DNA of 52,950 nt from SAR86 cluster bacterium AG-447-A08 (GCA_003212335.1 QCQA01000008.1:1-52950), one strand, 5' to 3'. Shown: positions 31,724 through 41,285, numbered from the stretch's first letter. Notes: generated by a model from the letters alone, not told the origin. Numbers and translations: made by a program.

Positions 31724-34700
31724 CTAGTTTGGTTTTCTAATCAATCCAAAAACTGAAAATGGTTTCAAGATCAGCTTCGTAAGTTTAGAAGGAAAAGACC
31801 TGACACTGTCAGAAAAAGCTAAAGCGCAAGGAGTAACAACAAGAGTCAGGATAGTGGCAACTGTTAGTCCTACCACTAGAGAAGCAGCCATCTGTTCCCA
31901 GAAACTTGTAATGTAAGAACCTGATTTAATTGTTCTATCTATGAGGTCTATACTGTAACCCATAGCAATTGGCATGAGGCCAGCAATCGTTGTAAACGAG
32001 GTTAAGAATACTGGTCTTAAACGCAAAATTGCGCTCCTTAAGGCTAAAGACTTAGTTGTTGATCCTGGGTTGTTTCTTTTAAGTAGATTAAAGGTATCAA
32101 TTAGTACAATATTGTTATTGACCACAATACCTGCTAAAGCCACACAACTTATTCCAGTTTGCAGAGTACTAAAAGATCTATCTAGTATTAAGAGGGAAAC
32201 AAAAACACCTCCAAAAGACAAAAGAATTGCTGAAAGAACTATATTGGCTTGATAAAAGCTATTGAATTGGGCTACCAGAACTATCAACATAACAAATAGC
32301 ATGGCTATAAACCCTAATACAAGAAAATCAGCAGCTTCTTTGTTGTACTTATCAAATCCGTCATCTCCAACGGATACCCCTCTACCTAAATCTTGAGTTG
32401 CAAGCCAATCTTTTACTTTTTTAATTTGGACAGAGGGTATAGCGCCCTCTACAGTGTTAGCTGAAATGCTGTGAACTCTCTTTCCACCTTTTCTCGATAT
32501 ACTTTTGGTAGCTGGTTTAATATTCGTTTCTACAAAACTGCTAACAGGCACCAAACCTTTCATTGTTTGAACATTTAGGTTTCCTAACTGATCAATGTTT
32601 CTCTCTGATTTAGGGAATCTAACTCTTATGTCTACTTCTCTATCTAGATTCAACGGTCTGTACTCACCAACTTTTATACCATTGGTTACCATTTGGACCG
32701 AGGCACCTACATCACTCAACCCCGCACCATATTGAGCTGCCTTAGTTCTATTTATTTGCAATTCCCATTCAATACCTCTTGTTACTGTCGTATCTTCAAT
32801 ATCTATAAAGCTTCCCATGCTTTCTAGATGACTTCGTATTTTACGTATTGCAGCAATGAGCAATTGCTCATTATCACCGCTAACATTCAACTGGAGAGGC
32901 TTGCCTATTGGAGGTCCACCTTTTTCTTCTTCAACTTGTACTATGTAACCTGGAGTATCTTTAAGCCTTTCGCGTAGAACTTCCATGATCTCAAAACCAT
33001 TTAGATCGGAAACTGCTTCATCTTCTCCGTAGAAATCTATGAACATACCTCCGACCCTATCAGGAGATCTCGAACCTCGACCTAAGCCTCTGCTTCCTCC
33101 AGAATTTGACCATACAGATAATCTTTCTATTTCTTCGACATCAATTATTTTTTGTTCAGCTTCAACGGCAATATCTCTTATTTCATCTACTGATAGATTT
33201 CCTCTTGCTAAGATATCTACATCTGCAAATTGAGGAGCTACTTGTGGAAAGTAAACTATTCCTTTGCCGTGATGAACCCAAAGTCCAATACAAAGGATAA
33301 TGGCACCTAGAATAATGGAAATCGTTTGACCAGGTGTATCTAGGTAGCGATTAATTTTTCTGGCATAGATACCCGAAGCACCTGATAAGCTTAGTGGATC
33401 AGATGACTCTAGCAACCTTGTATTATTTATTTCTTCTTCTGATTGCTTAGCAAGTCCGCCAAACATAGCTCCTAAAATTGGAGCAAAGAATAAAGAGTAG
33501 AGAAGTGATCCTACAAGAACACAAAAAACCGTTATGGGCATGTCCCTAATGAAAGCACCAAATCCAGGCATAAACATTAGAGGCGTAAAAGCTATTAATG
33601 TAGTAGTAGTTGACGAGAGTACTGGCCAGAACATTCGAGTTGCCGCTGCCGTATAAGCTTCAATTCTATTCATGCCCTCAGCAAGTTTTCTATCAGCATA
33701 TTCTGTGACAACTATGGAACCATCTATAGTCATTCCCATTGAAATGAGCATGCCAAACATGACCATGAAGTTAAACTCTTTATCTAAGACAAAAAGTACC
33801 AAAAGAGCGAAGAGGTAAGAAAAGGGTATAGCCATACCAACCAGCATCGAAGTTCTAAAACCCAATGCTGCCAAAACAACAATCATTACTAATGCTATTG
33901 AAGTTAGTACATTGCCTTGTAATTCAGAGATCATCTGGAGAGCAAACTCTGAGTCATCACGAACAAAATTAACATCTATACCTTCAGGAAAACTTTCAAT
34001 TTTTTCCTCAACCATTTGTCTGATGTCTGTAACTGTATCTATGATATTAGTGCCAATACGTTTTTTGATGTCTATTGACAGAGATTGCTGGCCATTGATT
34101 CTGGAATATCCTCCTCTGTCCTTAAAAGTAAGGCTTACGTCGGCTACATCTTTGAGTGTAACAACAGAATTACCAGATACTTTAATTGGTAATGTCTCTA
34201 TGTCTTCTAAACTGGAAAATACACTTGGAACGTTAACTGCAAATCTACCTGTACCGGTATCCTGGTATCCAGCTGGTATAACTCTATTGTTATTTGATAC
34301 TGCCTGAAAAAGTTGATTCATAGAGATCCCGTAGGACTCTAATTTGCTTTTATCAACTATTGCTTCAATTAAATCCTCAGGTACACCATTAAGTTCAGCT
34401 TCTAGTACGTTCGGATGTGTTTCAACCAAGTCTTGTAACTCTTGAGTTAAATTTACTAGTACTCTTTGAGGTAGCACTGAACTGGCAACACTTATTGTCA
34501 AAATAGGATCATCAGTTGATGTGAACTCTCTTATTGATGGTTCTCTTGCGTCTTGAGGTAACTCTGCTCTAGCTTCATCAACCTTTACCCTCACATCATA
34601 TAAAGCATCATCTATATCAACATCCTGATCAAACTCTACAACTACTGCAGCATAGCCTGTTGCAGAAGTAGATCTAATGTCGACAACTCCTGAGATTGTT

Positions 34701-34918
34701 CTTAGGGCATCTTCGAGCGGTTTAGCTAAAAGTCTTTCTGAGTCTTCAGGTGAAACCCCTTCGAATCCAACACCAATGTACGCTCCTGGAAAACTTACTT
34801 GAGGCTCGGTAGCTTTAGGTAGATAGTTAAGTGCGAATATCCCTGAAAGTGCTAAAAGTAATAAGATACTTAAAGACGTTCTACTTTTCTTTATTGCTCC
34901 AGTAATAAAAGTTTTCAT
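31724..34918 (-). CDS. RND-family efflux transporter inner-membrane subunit
   Basis: Proton-driven tripartite efflux pump subunit (1064 aa, 12 predicted helices, two large periplasmic loops). It starts with FITGAIKKSRTSLSILLLLAL and has the porter segment FPGAYIGVGFEGVSPEDSE. In helix 4 the proton-relay motif reads GMTIDGSIVVTE: the first Asp is kept and the second is Gly, as in metal-type RND pumps. In helix 10 GIVVNNNIVLIDTF has no lysine. The substrate is not predictable. Its start overlaps the adaptor gene by 4 bases. Confidence 0.94.
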   Translation of the reverse strand: MKTFITGAIKKSRTSLSILLLLALSGIFALNYLPKATEPQVSFPGAYIGVGFEGVSPEDSERLLAKPLEDALRTISGVVDIRSTSATGYAAVVVEFDQDVDIDDALYDVRVKVDEARAELPQDAREPSIREFTSTDDPILTISVASSVLPQRVLVNLTQELQDLVETHPNVLEAELNGVPEDLIEAIVDKSKLESYGISMNQLFQAVSNNNRVIPAGYQDTGTGRFAVNVPSVFSSLEDIETLPIKVSGNSVVTLKDVADVSLTFKDRGGYSRINGQQSLSIDIKKRIGTNIIDTVTDIRQMVEEKIESFPEGIDVNFVRDDSEFALQMISELQGNVLTSIALVMIVVLAALGFRTSMLVGMAIPFSYLFALLVLFVLDKEFNFMVMFGMLISMGMTIDGSIVVTEYADRKLAEGMNRIEAYTAAATRMFWPVLSSTTTTLIAFTPLMFMPGFGAFIRDMPITVFCVLVGSLLYSLFFAPILGAMFGGLAKQSEEEINNTRLLESSDPLSLSGASGIYARKINRYLDTPGQTISIILGAIILCIGLWVHHGKGIVYFPQVAPQFADVDILARGNLSVDEIRDIAVEAEQKIIDVEEIERLSVWSNSGGSRGLGRGSRSPDRVGGMFIDFYGEDEAVSDLNGFEIMEVLRERLKDTPGYIVQVEEEKGGPPIGKPLQLNVSGDNEQLLIAAIRKIRSHLESMGSFIDIEDTTVTRGIEWELQINRTKAAQYGAGLSDVGASVQMVTNGIKVGEYRPLNLDREVDIRVRFPKSERNIDQLGNLNVQTMKGLVPVSSFVETNIKPATKSISRKGGKRVHSISANTVEGAIPSVQIKKVKDWLATQDLGRGVSVGDDGFDKYNKEAADFLVLGFIAMLFVMLIVLVAQFNSFYQANIVLSAILLSFGGVFVSLLILDRSFSTLQTGISCVALAGIVVNNNIVLIDTFNLLKRNNPGSTTKSLALRSAILRLRPVFLTSFTTIAGLMPIAMGYSIDLIDRTIKSGSYITSFWEQMAASLVVGLTVATILTLVVTPCALAFSDSVRSFPSKLTKLILKPFSVFGLIRKPN

Positions 34919-35820
34919 GCATCAGGCGTAAAAGTTTCTTTAACGTTGACGGTCTGACCTTGGAATACGTATTCCTGACCCAGGGTTATGATTCTAGCTT
35001 CTTCTCCGAGACCAGATACCCACATACCACTATTTGTGTCTTCGAGTATGTTGATCTCTTTAAATTCAACTCTGTTATCAGTAGTCACTGTTCTTACTCC
35101 TAACTTACCTTGGTCATTGAGCGATAAAATAGCTGGCGATATTTTGTGAGCGGCCTCCTGTTTCCCTTTGATATATATCTCAGCTGAAACACCATCTCTG
35201 ATAGTTCTATCTTTATTATCCACGCTGATCTCAACTCTAAAGGTTCTTGTATTTTTGTCTGCTGATGATGCTATAAAAGTGACTTCGCCTGATATATATC
35301 TTCCAGAAATTAGTTTTGCGCTTGCTTCAGATCCAAGTTCTACCTGAGCAATATCTTTTTCAGCAATGTCTGCAACTATTAGCATTGGATCAGGATCGAT
35401 AAGAGCGGCACATACTGCTCCGGTGTTGAGGAAATCACCTTCCTCCACTCTGAGTGTTTCGAGATAACCTGAAAAGGGAGCTACAATTTTAGGGTAGGCC
35501 TCTCGACCAGCTATGTAAAGTTGGCAAATTAAATCACCTTCTTCGACGTAATCGCCTTGTTGAGCTGGCCTTGCAATTAATCTGCCGCTAACTTCTGCTC
35601 TCACTTGAACAAACTTATCAGCCTCAGTAAATCCACTTGATTTGAGAATTTTAGATTTATTTGTGGCCTTACTGTTAACAATTGTTACAGACGAGAGTGT
35701 GTCTAATTTGGAAGTATTCTTTTCAAAGTTTTGTTCTTCAATCATGCTGCCTGAGACCATCCAGATAGCTAAAAAGGAAGCAAGAATTGCCGCAGTTTTA
35801 TAGGTTTGTTTAATTTTCAT
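34915..35820 (-). CDS. RND periplasmic adaptor (membrane fusion protein)
   Basis: HlyD/AcrA-type adaptor (301 aa) that joins the RND pump to an outer-membrane channel. It has an N-terminal anchor (TAAILASFLAIWMVSG) and a lipoyl/biotinyl-like half VRAEVSGRLIARPAQQGDYV with VEEGDLICQLY, then VAPFSGYLETLRVEEGDF. A beta-barrel domain and IVADIAEKDIAQVELG follow. The alpha-helical hairpin is very short for the class. The outer-membrane channel gene is not in the window, so a shared one must be used. Confidence 0.92.
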   Translation of the reverse strand: MKIKQTYKTAAILASFLAIWMVSGSMIEEQNFEKNTSKLDTLSSVTIVNSKATNKSKILKSSGFTEADKFVQVRAEVSGRLIARPAQQGDYVEEGDLICQLYIAGREAYPKIVAPFSGYLETLRVEEGDFLNTGAVCAALIDPDPMLIVADIAEKDIAQVELGSEASAKLISGRYISGEVTFIASSADKNTRTFRVEISVDNKDRTIRDGVSAEIYIKGKQEAAHKISPAILSLNDQGKLGVRTVTTDNRVEFKEINILEDTNSGMWVSGLGEEARIITLGQEYVFQGQTVNVKETFTPDA

Positions 35821-35873
35821 AGAAATATTTAGGTGTTATACATAACTATAACACTAAAATACTTAAGTTAAAA

Positions 35874-36917
35874 CTAGATTTGGTGCTTTTCTTTCAGTTT
35901 TTTGAATTTTTCTTGAATCATCTCATTATCAGGTTGAGGGGCTCTCTTTAGTGAGCTTTCTTCGATTTTCCAACTTGATTCAATTCTTCTATCAATCTGA
36001 TCTGATGATTGAGGCGTTTGCCCCTTATTTGTTTTTTCCCAGTTATATTTCACATGCTGGAGGAATTTACTATTCCAAGAGTTCAGACTTTGCCCCGTCT
36101 CTTTCCAGTACATAATAAACTCAGGTTTAGTATTTTCTGCAAATTCTCTAGGTATATCAGTTAACTCGAGGATATCAAAGAAGTCTTCGTTAGGTCTCCA
36201 TTCTGATGTCATTTTGGAAGGTAAGTCATCATTTTCTTTTACATCTTTAAATCTTCCCCATTGTCTTCTTATGTGGGCTATGAACTTACTGTTCCAGATA
36301 TCAGACTCTTCTTTCCGCTCGGTCCAATAAAGAATAAATTCAGGTATTTCTTTGTCTATGAAATCTTCATTTATTCCAGACTTAATTAGTATTTCTAGAG
36401 CATCATCATCAGGTAACCAAGTTTTTTCCATGGGTTTCATCTTCTTTTTTTTATTCTCTTCGACCTCCTGATGGCGCCATTTTTTTATCACAAACCGTAG
36501 AAATTTTACTCCCCAATTTTTGTCTTTTTGATTTCTTTCTTCATTTAGTTTTTTAAAATCATCTATGTGTAAATTTGCAAAATCTTCAGGTATGCCGTAT
36601 TCAGTTATCTGATCGAACACTTCTTTTTCTGGCATCCAGGTATTCTCTATAATCGGTTTTGAAACTTGATTTGGCTTCCTAGAAGAAAAATAAATAGTTC
36701 CTCCAAGGTTAGATTCCATCACCAAGCCTCTCTTAATGAGCTTATTCAAAAGATCTGATGTTCTGTTTTCGTCCCAAAACCCTAAGTGAGTGTTTATTTG
36801 TTTAAGAGATATTTTATCTAGGCTTTCATTTTCCTTTATGTATTCAAGGAGAATTGCTTCTTCTAGGCCTATGGTATTGGCTATTTCAATTGAAAAGGAT
36901 ATCTTTGAATCAGTCAT
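35874..36917 (-). CDS. Protein with three DnaT-like DNA-binding repeats and N-terminal winged helix
   Basis: 347 aa. Residues 1-85 look like a winged-helix domain (ISLKQINTHLGFWDENRTSD, LLNKLIKRGLV). Three copies of a unit follow near 94-151, 167-225 and 240-297, each with a W-x-P start, a central GI or DIP turn, and a closing segment such as WNSKFIAHIRRQW or WNSKFLQHVKYNW. This unit matches the DNA-binding domain of primosomal DnaT, which normally occurs once. A role in replication restart or single-stranded DNA binding is inferred. Promoter and partners are not obvious. Confidence 0.8.
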   Translation of the reverse strand: MTDSKISFSIEIANTIGLEEAILLEYIKENESLDKISLKQINTHLGFWDENRTSDLLNKLIKRGLVMESNLGGTIYFSSRKPNQVSKPIIENTWMPEKEVFDQITEYGIPEDFANLHIDDFKKLNEERNQKDKNWGVKFLRFVIKKWRHQEVEENKKKKMKPMEKTWLPDDDALEILIKSGINEDFIDKEIPEFILYWTERKEESDIWNSKFIAHIRRQWGRFKDVKENDDLPSKMTSEWRPNEDFFDILELTDIPREFAENTKPEFIMYWKETGQSLNSWNSKFLQHVKYNWEKTNKGQTPQSSDQIDRRIESSWKIEESSLKRAPQPDNEMIQEKFKKLKEKHQI

Positions 36918-36971
36918 AAATTAAGTTTCTCCAGATTAGATTATGATCTAGGTCAGTACAAGAAATTTGGG

Positions 36972-38021
36972 TTACTTATTTCTATCTCTTACTGATTCAG
37001 CCAATCTATAGAGGCAGTCTTTAGTATCTTTCCAATTTATACATGCATCAGTAATACTTTTACCGTATGTTAGATTATCCAGATCGTCGGCTTTCTGGTT
37101 CCCTTCTTCAAGGTTACTTTCAATCATAACTCCGGTAATCCTTGTTTCACCAGACTTAATTTGGGAAGCAATATCAGTACAAACATCAATTTGTTTCTTG
37201 TGCTGTTTACTGCTATTTCCATGGCTCATGTCAATCATTATTGAATCTTCTAGATTGTTAGATCTAAGTAACTCAGAAGTTTCGTTGATATGCTTGTTTG
37301 AATAATTTGGTTCTTTACCACCCCTTAAAATAATGTGACAGTCCTTATTACCAGATGAAGAAAAAATTGCAGCTCTTCCGTCTTTTGTTACAGATAAAAA
37401 CTTATGAGGATGAAGGGCAGAACCTATAGCATCTGCAGCTACTTGTATGCCTCCATTAGTCGCATTTTTAAAGCCTATTGGACACGATGAACCTGAAGCC
37501 AATTCCCTATGGACCTGACTCTCAGTAGTTCTAGCTCCTATTGCACCCCAAGAGATTAGGTCAGCAATATATTGAGGTGTAATTACATCAAGGAATTCTG
37601 TCCCTGCTGGCATACCTAAGTCATTTATATCTCTTAATAGCTGTCTAGATACAGATAGACCTTTATCAATATTGAAAGAATTATCAAGATCCGGATCATT
37701 AATTAGGCCTTTCCATCCTACTGTGGTTCTGGGCTTTTCGAAATATACCCTCATAATGATTAGAAGCTCATCTTTAAGATTATTTTTTTCTTCCAACAAG
37801 AGATTTGCATACTCCATGGCTGCATTGGTGTCATGTATCGAACAGGGTCCAACTACAACAGCCAATCTATTGTCTTTCTTATATAGAATTTTTGAAAACT
37901 CTTTTCTGGCATTAAAAACCGTTTCAGAAGAAACTTCTGATATTGGTTGCTCTGCCAAGAGCGAGCTTGCAGAAATTACTTCCTGCCTTCCTGATATTCT
38001 TAAATCGCTTGTTTTTTGCAT
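36972..38021 (-). CDS. 3-deoxy-7-phosphoheptulonate (DAHP) synthase, class I
   Basis: First enzyme of the shikimate pathway, joining phosphoenolpyruvate and erythrose 4-phosphate. The 349-aa protein is the AroF/G/H type: VVVGPCSIHDTNAAMEYA, MRVYFEKPRTTVGWKGLIND, GARTTESQVHRELASG, GFKNATNGG and IDMSHGNSSKQ. Which aromatic amino acid inhibits it cannot be decided by eye, so no specific symbol is given. It is divergent from nadE across 134 bases. Confidence 0.95.
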   Translation of the reverse strand: MQKTSDLRISGRQEVISASSLLAEQPISEVSSETVFNARKEFSKILYKKDNRLAVVVGPCSIHDTNAAMEYANLLLEEKNNLKDELLIIMRVYFEKPRTTVGWKGLINDPDLDNSFNIDKGLSVSRQLLRDINDLGMPAGTEFLDVITPQYIADLISWGAIGARTTESQVHRELASGSSCPIGFKNATNGGIQVAADAIGSALHPHKFLSVTKDGRAAIFSSSGNKDCHIILRGGKEPNYSNKHINETSELLRSNNLEDSIMIDMSHGNSSKQHKKQIDVCTDIASQIKSGETRITGVMIESNLEEGNQKADDLDNLTYGKSITDACINWKDTKDCLYRLAESVRDRNK

Positions 38022-38126
38022 TTTTAAAAAAATTTACCGGAGATGCATTCTACATATATTGTGATCAGATTAAAGCATGAAAGTGTTAATATACACGACC
38101 AGTTAATTTGCTTTTCAAACATTAAA

Positions 38127-38132
38127 TATAAT
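38127..38132 (+). promoter_or_regulatory. Probable -10 element of nadE
   Basis: A perfect TATAAT 23 bases before the nadE ATG. No good -35 is found at the usual spacing. The rest of the 134-base divergent gap contains GTGTTAATATACAC-like weak symmetry only. Confidence 0.4.
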
Positions 38133-38155
38133 TCTTATCTAAAAAGTCTCCTTAC

Positions 38156-39787
38156 ATGACTAAAAAGAAAATCTCTATAGGAATAGTTCAAGAAAATCCA
38201 ATTGTTGGAGATATTGAAGGTAATTTGCAATTAGCTATTAATGCTATTGATAAATTATCAAAACAATCTTCACCGGATATATTCGTATTTACTGAAATGT
38301 TCCTAACTGGATATCCGCCTGAAGACTTAATACTAAGAGATGATCTGTTGGATGCATCTTATGAAGCTGTTGAAAAACTCTGTGACGTTAAACCTGAGAG
38401 TTTTATTGTTATTGGCTATCCAAAAAAAGAAGGGGATTCAATTTTTAATTGTGCTGGGGTATTAAGGAATAAATCAGTCATAACAGAATATAAAAAACAG
38501 GAATTACCTAATTATGAAGTTTTTGATGAAAAAAGATATTTCCAACCTGGAAAAGGCCCAGGAATTTTTGAAGTTAATGGCTTAAGAGTTGGATTATCCG
38601 TTTGTGAAGACATATGGCATGAAAATGTCATAAAACAACTACATGAAAAGAAAACAGATTTAATTCTCAATATTAATGCCTCACCTTTTCATTTAGATAA
38701 GATCAAAGAGAGGAAGGCTTTGATATCAGGTCATGCAATTGATTACTCTTTGCCGATAGTCTATGCCAATCAAGTTGGAGGTCAGGATGAACTTGTTTTT
38801 GATGGTACTTCAATGGTAATGGATGGAGATGGACAACAGATACTTCAATTAGAAAAATTTAAAGAGGATTATAAGATTATTAATTTTATTTCTGACCAAG
38901 ACGGTAAATTATCAAGTGAAAAGAGGGAAGAAATACCAGAAGATAAGGAATTAGAGGAAGTTTATAAGGCTTTAGTCTTGGGTGCAAAAGACTATATACA
39001 GAAGAATAATTTTCCTGGAGTATTGATTGGTTCTTCCGGAGGTATCGACTCTGCACTAACAGCTGCGATTGCAGCCGATGCAATTGGACCTGAAAAGGTC
39101 AGAACTTTTATGCTGCCATTTAAGTTCACTTCAGATATGAGTGTGGAAGATTCCGAAAAGTTAGCAGTTAATCTAGGTATTAAACATTCCGTTATTCCTA
39201 TTGGAGAGATATATGAATCATTCGCCGATAGCCTTGAAGATGAGTTTAGTGGCTTAGAGCCTGATATTACTGAGGAGAATCTTCAGTCAAGATGCAGAGG
39301 TGTGATACTAATGGCCTTATCGAATAAATCTGGAGAGTTAGTTTTAACCACAGGTAATAAAAGTGAGACAGCCGTTGGTTATTCTACCCTCTATGGAGAT
39401 ACTGCTGGAGGTTTTGGAGTTCTAAAAGATGTTCCTAAAACACTCGTTTATGACCTTTCTAGATACAGAAATACTATTTCTCATGTTATCCCGGATAGGA
39501 TTATAGACAGGCCTCCCAGCGCGGAGTTGGCACCCGATCAGCAAGATAGCGATAGCCTTCCTGATTATGCAATCTTAGATAAAATAATAGAGCTTTACGT
39601 TGAACAAGATAAGAGTAAGGCAGAAATAGAAGCGTCAGGCATAGAGAAAGGTATGGTTGATCGAGTTATAAGGTTAATCGACCTAAGCGAATATAAAAGG
39701 CGTCAAGCTCCGCTTGGAGTGAAAATTACACCCAGAGGATTTGGTAAAGATAGAAGATATCCAATAACAAATAAGTTTTTGAAATAA
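38156..39787 (+). CDS. nadE: Glutamine-dependent NAD+ synthetase
   Basis: Makes NAD from nicotinic acid adenine dinucleotide using glutamine. The N-terminal nitrilase-type glutaminase (about residues 1-260) has the triad E47 (FTEMFLTG), K114 (KQELPN) and C150 (LSVCEDIW). The C-terminal synthetase has the pyrophosphate loop IGSSGGIDSALT, then LTTGNKSETAVGY and RRQAPLGVKITPRGFGKDRR. Length 543 aa fits the two-domain bacterial form. The stop codon is inside a 7-bp AT-rich inverted repeat (39781-39797). Confidence 0.97.
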   Translation: MTKKKISIGIVQENPIVGDIEGNLQLAINAIDKLSKQSSPDIFVFTEMFLTGYPPEDLILRDDLLDASYEAVEKLCDVKPESFIVIGYPKKEGDSIFNCAGVLRNKSVITEYKKQELPNYEVFDEKRYFQPGKGPGIFEVNGLRVGLSVCEDIWHENVIKQLHEKKTDLILNINASPFHLDKIKERKALISGHAIDYSLPIVYANQVGGQDELVFDGTSMVMDGDGQQILQLEKFKEDYKIINFISDQDGKLSSEKREEIPEDKELEEVYKALVLGAKDYIQKNNFPGVLIGSSGGIDSALTAAIAADAIGPEKVRTFMLPFKFTSDMSVEDSEKLAVNLGIKHSVIPIGEIYESFADSLEDEFSGLEPDITEENLQSRCRGVILMALSNKSGELVLTTGNKSETAVGYSTLYGDTAGGFGVLKDVPKTLVYDLSRYRNTISHVIPDRIIDRPPSAELAPDQQDSDSLPDYAILDKIIELYVEQDKSKAEIEASGIEKGMVDRVIRLIDLSEYKRRQAPLGVKITPRGFGKDRRYPITNKFLK

Positions 39788-39797
39788 GCCTTATTTC
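39781..39797. repeat. Inverted repeat across the nadE stop codon
   Basis: GAAATAA and TTATTTC flank GCC, a perfect 7-bp stem. It is AT-rich and is not followed by a clean T-run, so it may be only a weak terminator or mRNA 3' end. Confidence 0.25.
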
Positions 39798-39817
39798 CTC
39801 ATTTCTTCATAAATAGC

Positions 39818-39847
39818 TATAATACAAAGCCAATACAGAAGTATTGG
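39818..39847 (+). promoter_or_regulatory. scpAB-rluB promoter with hairpin at the predicted 5' end
   Basis: TATAAT at 39818-39823 predicts a start near 39830. Exactly there, CCAATAC (39830-39836) and GTATTGG (39841-39847) form a perfect 7-bp stem with a 4-base loop AGAA. The stem ends in the GG that would serve as ribosome site for ATG 39853, so it could protect the 5' end or reduce translation. Confidence 0.4.
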
Positions 39848-39852
39848 AAAAA

Positions 39853-40692
39853 ATGGTTGATTCAAAGACCTCAGATCCTCTTAAAGCAGAGGAAAAACCA
39901 ATCCATCCTCGTCAAGAGGAGATGTTCTTAGCGACTGTAAAAGGCAAAGAGACTGTTCTTCCTGAAGATCTCTATGTTCCTCCTAATGCATTGGAGATTT
40001 TATTGGATAGTTTTGCTGGACCTCTCGACTTCCTTTTGTATCTTATTAAAAAACAGAACCTCGATATTCTTGATATTAATGTAGCCAAGATTACAGAACA
40101 ATATACCTCTTACATTGAGTTAATGGATGCTATGCAAGTTGAGCTTGCTGGCGATTACCTCGTTATGGCTGCGTATTTAGCAGAATTAAAATCTAGAATG
40201 CTTTTACCAAGGCCAGAAGAACAGGCTGAAGAGGAGGATCCAAGGGCAGAGCTCATTAAACGACTTCAAGAATATCAGAGATACAAAGAAGCTGCTGAAA
40301 GAATTGACAAGATTCCTAGATTGGATAGAGAAATTTTTGCAGCCAACGCTAAATTGCCGGAGTTCTCGACAGAAGCACCTCTTATTGATGTTCCATTAGA
40401 GGAGTTAACAATTGCTTTAGCGGAAGTTATGAGGCGTGCCGAACAATCTCAAGCACATTTAATTAATTTTGAAGAACTATCTACGCGAGAAAGAATGAGT
40501 CAGATTTTAGAGCGAATGAAAACAGAATCTTTCATTGAATTTAGCTCTTTATTTAATTCAAAAGAAGGCAAAATCGGTGTTGTGGTAACATTCTTAGCCA
40601 TATTAGAGTTATTAAAGGATTCTTTAATAGAGATTGTGCAATCTGAAGAATTTGGACCAATACATATAAAGGGGATTGAAGAGGTACATTAA
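39853..40692 (+). CDS. scpA: ScpA, segregation and condensation protein A
   Basis: Kleisin subunit of the SMC-ScpAB condensin that organises and segregates the chromosome. The 279-aa protein has the N-terminal kleisin motif FAGPLDFLLYLIKKQNLDIL, AGDYLVMAAYLAELKSRMLLP in the middle and a C-terminal winged helix (VVVTFLAILELLKDSLIEI). I prefer ATG 39853 over an in-frame TTG at 39844 because the TTG lies in the leader hairpin. The stop overlaps the scpB start (TAATG). Confidence 0.95.
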   Translation: MVDSKTSDPLKAEEKPIHPRQEEMFLATVKGKETVLPEDLYVPPNALEILLDSFAGPLDFLLYLIKKQNLDILDINVAKITEQYTSYIELMDAMQVELAGDYLVMAAYLAELKSRMLLPRPEEQAEEEDPRAELIKRLQEYQRYKEAAERIDKIPRLDREIFAANAKLPEFSTEAPLIDVPLEELTIALAEVMRRAEQSQAHLINFEELSTRERMSQILERMKTESFIEFSSLFNSKEGKIGVVVTFLAILELLKDSLIEIVQSEEFGPIHIKGIEEVH

Positions 40693-41282
40693 TGGAAAAT
40701 AAACTTAGTGAAATTCTAGAAGCATTACTCTTATCAGCTTCCAGGCCAATAAGTGTTGATGATATGGTGAAAGTCTTTGAAGATCCGAAACCTTCTAAAG
40801 ACGAAATAAGAAATGCTCTAAACTCTATAGATGAAGATTGCACAAATAGGGGTATTGAATTGAAGAGAATTGCAAGCGGTTATCGCTTACAAGTTAAACA
40901 ATCTTTATCTGAGTTCGTTGCAAAACTTTGGGAAGAAAAGCCTCAAAAGTTTTCAAAAGCTACTTTAGAAACTCTTTCTCTAATTGCCTATAAACAACCT
41001 ATTACTCGAGGAGAAATTGAAGAAATTCGAGGAGTAACAGTTGGGACACAGTTAATGCGGGGTCTTATGGAAAGAGGGTGGGTAAAGATAGTGGGTCAAA
41101 GAGATGTGCCGGGTAGACCTTCACTCTACGCTACTACAAAAGAATTTTTAGATTATTTTGGTCTTCAGCACTTAAGAGAATTGCCTGAACTTCCATCGCT
41201 CCCAGATTTAAAATCAATTGAACTTGAGTTACCTATTGAAGAGCCTGAAAGCTCTCAAGAGAACACTCAAACATTAAACTAG
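40692..41282 (+). CDS. scpB: ScpB, segregation and condensation protein B
   Basis: Dimeric winged-helix partner of ScpA in the condensin complex. The 196-aa product has ILEALLLSASRPISVDDM, RLQVKQSLSEFVAKLW, the highly conserved ETLSLIAYKQPITRGEIEE and GRPSLYATTKEFLDYFGL. Its start overlaps the scpA stop by one base, giving translational coupling, and it is followed after 3 bases by the pseudouridine synthase gene. Confidence 0.96.
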   Translation: MENKLSEILEALLLSASRPISVDDMVKVFEDPKPSKDEIRNALNSIDEDCTNRGIELKRIASGYRLQVKQSLSEFVAKLWEEKPQKFSKATLETLSLIAYKQPITRGEIEEIRGVTVGTQLMRGLMERGWVKIVGQRDVPGRPSLYATTKEFLDYFGLQHLRELPELPSLPDLKSIELELPIEEPESSQENTQTLN

Positions 41283-41285
41283 GTT

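Noticed and set aside
33912-34307. 131-codon plus-strand frame opposite the RND gene
   Set aside because: Antisense to conserved transporter sequence; composition shows no independent coding character.
34668-34685. ATCTAATGTCGAC in the RND gene matches about ten bases of the WYL dyad
   Set aside because: It lies in the coding sequence, is not symmetrical (only one half-site), and is far from any promoter; a chance match is likely.
38048-38065. ACATATATTGTG in the DAHP synthase/nadE gap as an NrdR box
   Set aside because: The spacing is one base short of the NrdR consensus and there is no second box; no nrd gene is adjacent.
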